From: an uncultured Clostridia bacterium
GTDB lineage: Bacteria; Bacillota; Clostridia; Christensenellales; Borkfalkiaceae
Assembly: GCA_947629225.1 (NCBI GenBank)
Contig: CANRCY010000047.1
Span: 1-9,704, forward strand
Length of the DNA: 9,704 bases
Direction: 5' to 3'
The notes under the pieces are model-generated. The model ran no database searches. It was not told the DNA's origin and saw only the letters and a list, made by a program, of their open reading frames with translations. Below, one piece after another: positions 7,021 to 9,704 of this stretch. A program made the translations under genes and the position numbers. Every line of letters starts with the position of its first letter. Positions within the stretch are counted from its first letter, which is position 1.

Positions 7021-7083
7021 TCCACTTGCCGCTCCCGTCTGTCTCTTCTTCATCGGGCGCGGAGCGGCAGTGGATCACTTTTT
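7021..7083 (+). terminator. Probable intrinsic terminator of the giant lipoprotein gene
   Basis: Bases 7021-7035 pair with 7061-7074 (GGAGCGGCAGTGGA), forming a 14-bp stem with a single bulged T, closed by a 25-nt loop. A run of five T (7079-7083) follows after a short spacer. The start lies 17 bp beyond the stop codon. The long loop and the 4-nt gap before the T-run make it weaker than the 1814-1836 terminator, so read-through into the transporter genes is possible. Confidence 0.65.
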
Positions 7084-7090
7084 CCGAATA

Positions 7091-7245
7091 CGTCACCCTG
7101 AGCCTGTCGAAGGGTCTCCGCAGTCTGAATACGTCACCCTGAGCTTGTCGAAGGGTCTCCGCAGTCCGAATGCGTCACCCTGAGCCTGTCGAAGGGTCTC
7201 CGCAGTCTGAATACGTCACCCTGAGCTTGTCGAAGGGTCTCCGCA
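7091..7245 (+). repeat. Four-copy 41-bp tandem repeat array (ACCCT/AGGGT hairpin type)
   Basis: Units start at 7091, 7132, 7173 and 7214, an exact 41-bp period. Each contains GTCA, CCCT, GAGC, then GA, AGGG, TCTC, with ACCCT pairing to AGGGT. Units 1 and 3 are identical, while units 2 and 4 share a C-to-T change in the loop; this points to duplication of an 82-bp dimer. The last unit diverges after 7245. All 41 bases of the unit are conserved, so there are no variable spacers. Confidence 0.9.
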
Positions 7246-7256
7246 TTATAAGGATA

Positions 7257-7337
7257 TGTTTCGACTTCGGCTACGCCTTCGCTCAACATGACGTTAAGAT
7301 GTTTCGACTTCGGCTACGCCTTCGCTCAACATGACGT
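7257..7337 (-). repeat. Two identical 38-bp repeats (ATGTT/AACAT hairpin type), minus orientation
   Basis: Copies at 7257-7294 and 7300-7337 are identical over 38 bp with a 43-bp period. On the minus strand each reads GTCATGTTGAGCG... and ends GTCGAAACA, so ATGTT pairs with AACAT. The first 15 bases equal 1946-1960 in inverted orientation. A central GGC-TAC-GCC mini-hairpin lies in the loop. Confidence 0.85.
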
Positions 7338-7376
7338 AAATTCGGAAAACCAACACTGCTCACACTCATACGGTTT

Positions 7377-7437
7377 TTCTCCTATGAACTCTCTCCCGCT
7401 TCCCCCCCCCTAATAAGCGGGAGAGACCATAGGGGAA
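7377..7437 (+). promoter_or_regulatory. Long bipartite hairpin before the solute-binding protein gene
   Basis: The outer stem pairs 7377-7386 with 7428-7437 (10 pairs, one G-U). After a small asymmetric internal loop, a perfect 12-bp inner stem pairs 7390-7401 with 7415-7426. The loop carries nine consecutive C (7402-7410) and TAAT. A T6 run lies 8 nt after the base (7446-7451), followed by the AAGGAGG of the next gene. It could be an attenuator, a read-through terminator, or an mRNA-stabilising element at the 5' end of a processed transporter transcript. Bases 7338-7376 hold nothing else I recognise, and I found no convincing promoter in 7084-7464. Confidence 0.7.
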
Positions 7438-7464
7438 CCATCACATTTTTTAAGGAGGAAAATC

Positions 7465-9399
7465 ATGAAAAAAGCGATCTCGATCACTTTGGCTGCTGCC
7501 ATGCTTCTCACGGGCGCGGCGGCATTCGCGGGTTGCGGCGGCTTGTATACCGCCGAGATCGATTGGGACGTCGATCTCTCCAAACCCATTGAATTAAAGG
7601 GACTCTATCCCGAAACGGTCGGCGCGTTCGGCAAAGACGACACCGCCAAGATCATCGAAGATGAGACCGGTTACAAAATGACCTACGAGGAACTCGGCTC
7701 CAACGCCGATAACGACGTAAACAACTTCCTCACCAACCGTGCGGATTACGATATCATGAAGCTCACGCAGGCGCAATATCATCCCTATCTCGAAAACGGG
7801 ACCTTCCTCGATCTCACCGAGATCTTGGAGACCACGCCGCAGGGCAGAACGCTCTATCAGCTCATCGACCTCATGGACTACGGCTGGGACTCCGTCACTT
7901 ATACCGATTCGCAGGGCGAAAAGCACATCTACGGCGTTCCCGACTTCGGCTTTATCTGCATGACGGACAGCGCGCTCGTCTGGAACCTCTCCCATTTGGA
8001 GGAGATCGGCTTCTCCGACCAGTTCCCGGGCGTGGAAATTCCCGAGACCCTTGCGCAAGTCACATGGGCGCTCGAACACTTGCAAGAGCACTTCGGCAAG
8101 GACAACGATAAATATCATGCGCTCGGCATCCCCGGCAGCAACAGCTGCGAAATTTCGCAGATCAAGAGCGCGTTCGAAGTCCCGTGGAACTTCTATGTCG
8201 ACGAAAACGGCAAAATCCAGCAGTATGTTTACAGCCCCAATGTAGACAACTATGTGCAGTATATGAACGGTCTCCGCAAGCAGGGGATCCTCTCCGCGGC
8301 ATGGCAGAACGAGACCCAGTCGGCAGCCAACCAAAAATTCGCGAGCGAAGATAACTCCTGCACCTACATCAGTTATTGGAACGTGACCCCGCTCGTCGAA
8401 ACCATCGTCTCGACGAAGACGATCGCCCAAAAACTCGGGATCGAGAACAACGCCGAAACGATCAAAGACGAAGTCATCCGTTGGTCGCTCAGGATCAAGG
8501 GCGACGGGACGGGCGGATCGCCCGTGCAGGAAGTCGGTCGTCTCGAAGGCGACCCGGGCGGCGTCTCCTATTACACCGTCATTCCCGCCTACAAGGCTCC
8601 CCGCGCCCTCTACATCATCGACTATCTCGCAAAGAAGATGGAGGCGTTTGCCGACTTCTACGCAGGCGTTGAGGTCGACCACTGGAACAAGATCCAGCCC
8701 GGCGACATCGGCAAAGCGGGCAGCAAGGACAGCGGCGGCTACGGTTGGGTCGAAGAACCCGTCGGGCTCTCGAAAGACGCTCCCAGGGGAGAGGATTACA
8801 CCCCCGAACGCGACGCCGAATACGCTCAGTACGAGAACCTGAAAGAGAACATCATCTTTGTCCGTCCCTATGAGTATTCGTACACGAAGTACAGCAATAA
8901 GGACCCCGAGGCGGGCAACAAGCTCGACCCCGAGAACATGAACGAAGAGGTGATCAACATCAAAGGCGGCGGCTATTGGTGCCAGCTCACCGACCGCTAC
9001 ATTTCGCAGATCGCCGATAACTCGCAGTACTGCAACGGCACGAACTCCATCGCCGCAAAGTCTCTCTTCCATCTGAGGGAGAAGGGTTTCGACGCATGGC
9101 AGGTCTCCGACCCCGAAGGCGTCGGCAGGATTCCCGACCCGATGTTCATGTGCCCCCCGATGAACCATTGGGCGCCCGTCTCCATTCTTTGCCGCACCAT
9201 GCTCAAAAACGGCATCGCCGCGGCGATCGACGCGAATGATTGGAAAACCTCGCTCGATTCCGCCCGCGACAAAGCAAAGAGAGAGTCTGTCAAGAAGAAG
9301 GCTCCCGACGGCACGATCGAAGTCTACTACTATTGGTCGGACGTGATCTCCGACGAAATGACGGCTTGGTATAACGAGGTCAAACTCGGTCGCGACTGA
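7465..9399 (+). CDS. Extracellular sugar-binding lipoprotein of an ABC importer (LplA-like)
   Basis: Predicted 644-aa solute-binding protein. ATG 7465 follows AAGGAGG (7452-7458) by 6 nt. Residues 1-24 are a lipoprotein signal peptide with lipobox FAGC and lipidated Cys24, so it is membrane-anchored outside the cell. The early segment resembles family-1 solute-binding proteins: an ELKGLYPETVG strand, an ETGYKMTYE segment, then DIMKL and a FLDLTEILE turn. The IYGVPDFGF hinge-type motif starts at residue 155, with Trp-rich stretches later (WNFYVDENG, GGYWCQL, MNHWAPV) that suit carbohydrate stacking. At 644 aa it is longer than the roughly 500-aa B. subtilis LplA type; an acidic loop around residues 410-490 may account for part of this. 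The permease gene begins 32 bp downstream, which supports the importer assignment. The ligand is unknown, but an oligo- or polysaccharide is likely. Confidence 0.87.
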   Translation: MKKAISITLAAAMLLTGAAAFAGCGGLYTAEIDWDVDLSKPIELKGLYPETVGAFGKDDTAKIIEDETGYKMTYEELGSNADNDVNNFLTNRADYDIMKLTQAQYHPYLENGTFLDLTEILETTPQGRTLYQLIDLMDYGWDSVTYTDSQGEKHIYGVPDFGFICMTDSALVWNLSHLEEIGFSDQFPGVEIPETLAQVTWALEHLQEHFGKDNDKYHALGIPGSNSCEISQIKSAFEVPWNFYVDENGKIQQYVYSPNVDNYVQYMNGLRKQGILSAAWQNETQSAANQKFASEDNSCTYISYWNVTPLVETIVSTKTIAQKLGIENNAETIKDEVIRWSLRIKGDGTGGSPVQEVGRLEGDPGGVSYYTVIPAYKAPRALYIIDYLAKKMEAFADFYAGVEVDHWNKIQPGDIGKAGSKDSGGYGWVEEPVGLSKDAPRGEDYTPERDAEYAQYENLKENIIFVRPYEYSYTKYSNKDPEAGNKLDPENMNEEVINIKGGGYWCQLTDRYISQIADNSQYCNGTNSIAAKSLFHLREKGFDAWQVSDPEGVGRIPDPMFMCPPMNHWAPVSILCRTMLKNGIAAAIDANDWKTSLDSARDKAKRESVKKKAPDGTIEVYYYWSDVISDEMTAWYNEVKLGRD

Positions 9400-9431
9400 G
9401 CCCGCGTATAACGGAAATTTTAGGTGAAGCC

Positions 9432-9704
9432 ATGGAAGAATATTTGAATTCTGTCAGTGAATCCCCCGCTGTGCAAGCGGCGGGGGAGACCGCTTCCCCC
9501 CCGGCGCTCGCCGCGGAGAAGGCGGTAAAGCCCCCTTATGAGGAGCCGGGATATTGGAGGAGTCAGTGGAAACGCGTCAAGAAATATCGGAAAATTTTGT
9601 TTTTCATTCTTCCTGCCGCGCTGTTTACACTGATTTTTTCTTATGTTCCCATGTTCGGGATCCTCTTTGCTTTCAAAGGTCCCGAATTCGACCTCACGAA
9701 GGCG
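9432..9704 (+). CDS. ABC transporter permease, LplB-like, N-terminal 91 residues only
   Basis: ATG 9432 follows AGGTGA (9422-9427). Residues 1-40 are a polar Ala/Pro/Glu-rich tail, residues 43-54 are basic (RSQWKRVKKYRK), and residues ~55-80 form the first membrane segment (ILFFILPAALFTLIFSYVP). The PMFGILFAFKGPEF block that follows is characteristic of the LplB/MalF-type polysaccharide permeases (pattern PMYGxxIAFK). It should pair with a second permease downstream and with the solute-binding lipoprotein just upstream; such importers commonly use a shared MsmX-type ATPase, and none is seen here. The N-terminal tail is longer than the short leader I expect in this family. The gene continues past the window. 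Confidence 0.87.
   Translation, partial: MEEYLNSVSESPAVQAAGETASPPALAAEKAVKPPYEEPGYWRSQWKRVKKYRKILFFILPAALFTLIFSYVPMFGILFAFKGPEFDLTKA
9462..9502 (+). promoter_or_regulatory. Mutually exclusive GC-rich hairpins at the start of the permease gene
   Basis: TCCCCCGC (9462-9469) pairs with GCGGGGGA (9480-9487). The same GGGGGA (9482-9487) can instead pair with TCCCCC (9495-9500). Both structures lie within codons 11-24 of the permease and could lower its translation relative to the solute-binding protein. A run of seven C (9496-9502) is part of the second stem. The pairing is visible; the regulatory role is inference. Confidence 0.35.

Noticed and set aside
2370..7025. Open frame of about 1551 codons on the minus strand over the giant lipoprotein gene
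   Set aside because: It lies in the same codon register as the sense gene and stays open only because TTA, CTA and TCA codons are absent. It has no ribosome binding site or promoter, and its Arg/Val/Asp-rich translation is typical of an antisense shadow.
7091..7245. CRISPR array
   Set aside because: The period is regular, but the full 41-bp unit is conserved including the linker, with no unique spacers and no cas genes in the window.
7227..7251. Promoter with TATAAG near 7246 for the solute-binding gene
   Set aside because: The only nearby -35-like hexamer (TTGTCG) is 14 bp away and lies inside the tandem repeat; the spacing is too short.
7594..9168. Long minus-strand open frame over the solute-binding protein gene
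   Set aside because: Same codon-register effect; it has no start signals, and the sense frame has clear signal peptide and transporter features.

Overview
The window looks like a chromosomal segment of a Gram-positive, low-G+C-phylum (Clostridia-type) bacterium whose coding DNA is nonetheless rich in G/C third positions. The reasons are strong AGGAGG-type ribosome binding sites, near-consensus sigma-A promoters, two lipoprotein signal peptides with lipoboxes, an RpiR-type regulator and an LplA/LplB-type sugar transporter. A gut Christensenellales/Borkfalkia-like lineage is my guess from style only and is not proven by the sequence. All genes I accept are on the + strand.

Layout. Bases 1-737 hold the 3' part of a gene for a protein with a GNAT-like C-terminal (acyltransferase-type) domain. 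After a consensus promoter (785-813) and a leader hairpin comes a MurR/RpiR-family regulator with HTH and SIS domains (917-1747), closed by a clear intrinsic terminator (1814-1836). Bases 1748-2462 are a gene-free, repeat-rich stretch that ends in a very A/T-rich block and a second consensus promoter (2380-2408). That promoter drives a giant lipoprotein of 1513 aa (2463-7004) with no family I recognise. Its C-terminal two thirds consist of three diverged tandem repeats of roughly 310-330 residues, and its N-terminal third looks beta-rich and possibly carbohydrate-binding. Bases 7005-7464 carry a likely terminator, a four-copy 41-bp tandem array, two inverted-orientation copies of a second repeat and a long bipartite hairpin. 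Then come an extracellular solute-binding lipoprotein (7465-9399) and the start of its membrane permease (9432 to the window end).

Working model: this is a carbohydrate-uptake locus. The solute-binding protein and LplB-like permease form an oligosaccharide/polysaccharide importer of the type that usually borrows a shared ATPase. A second permease would be expected just past the window. The RpiR protein is a plausible sugar-phosphate-sensing regulator. The giant lipoprotein sits between them and is anchored to the same face of the membrane, so it could capture, organise or present glycans to the importer. That role is inference from position and architecture only.

The two least-explained items are the giant triple-repeat lipoprotein and a family of intergenic hairpin repeats. 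The repeats keep a fixed frame (GTCA, stem, GAGC ... GA, stem', TCT) while the stem changes in a compensatory way from copy to copy. They occupy both intergenic regions that flank the lipoprotein gene.
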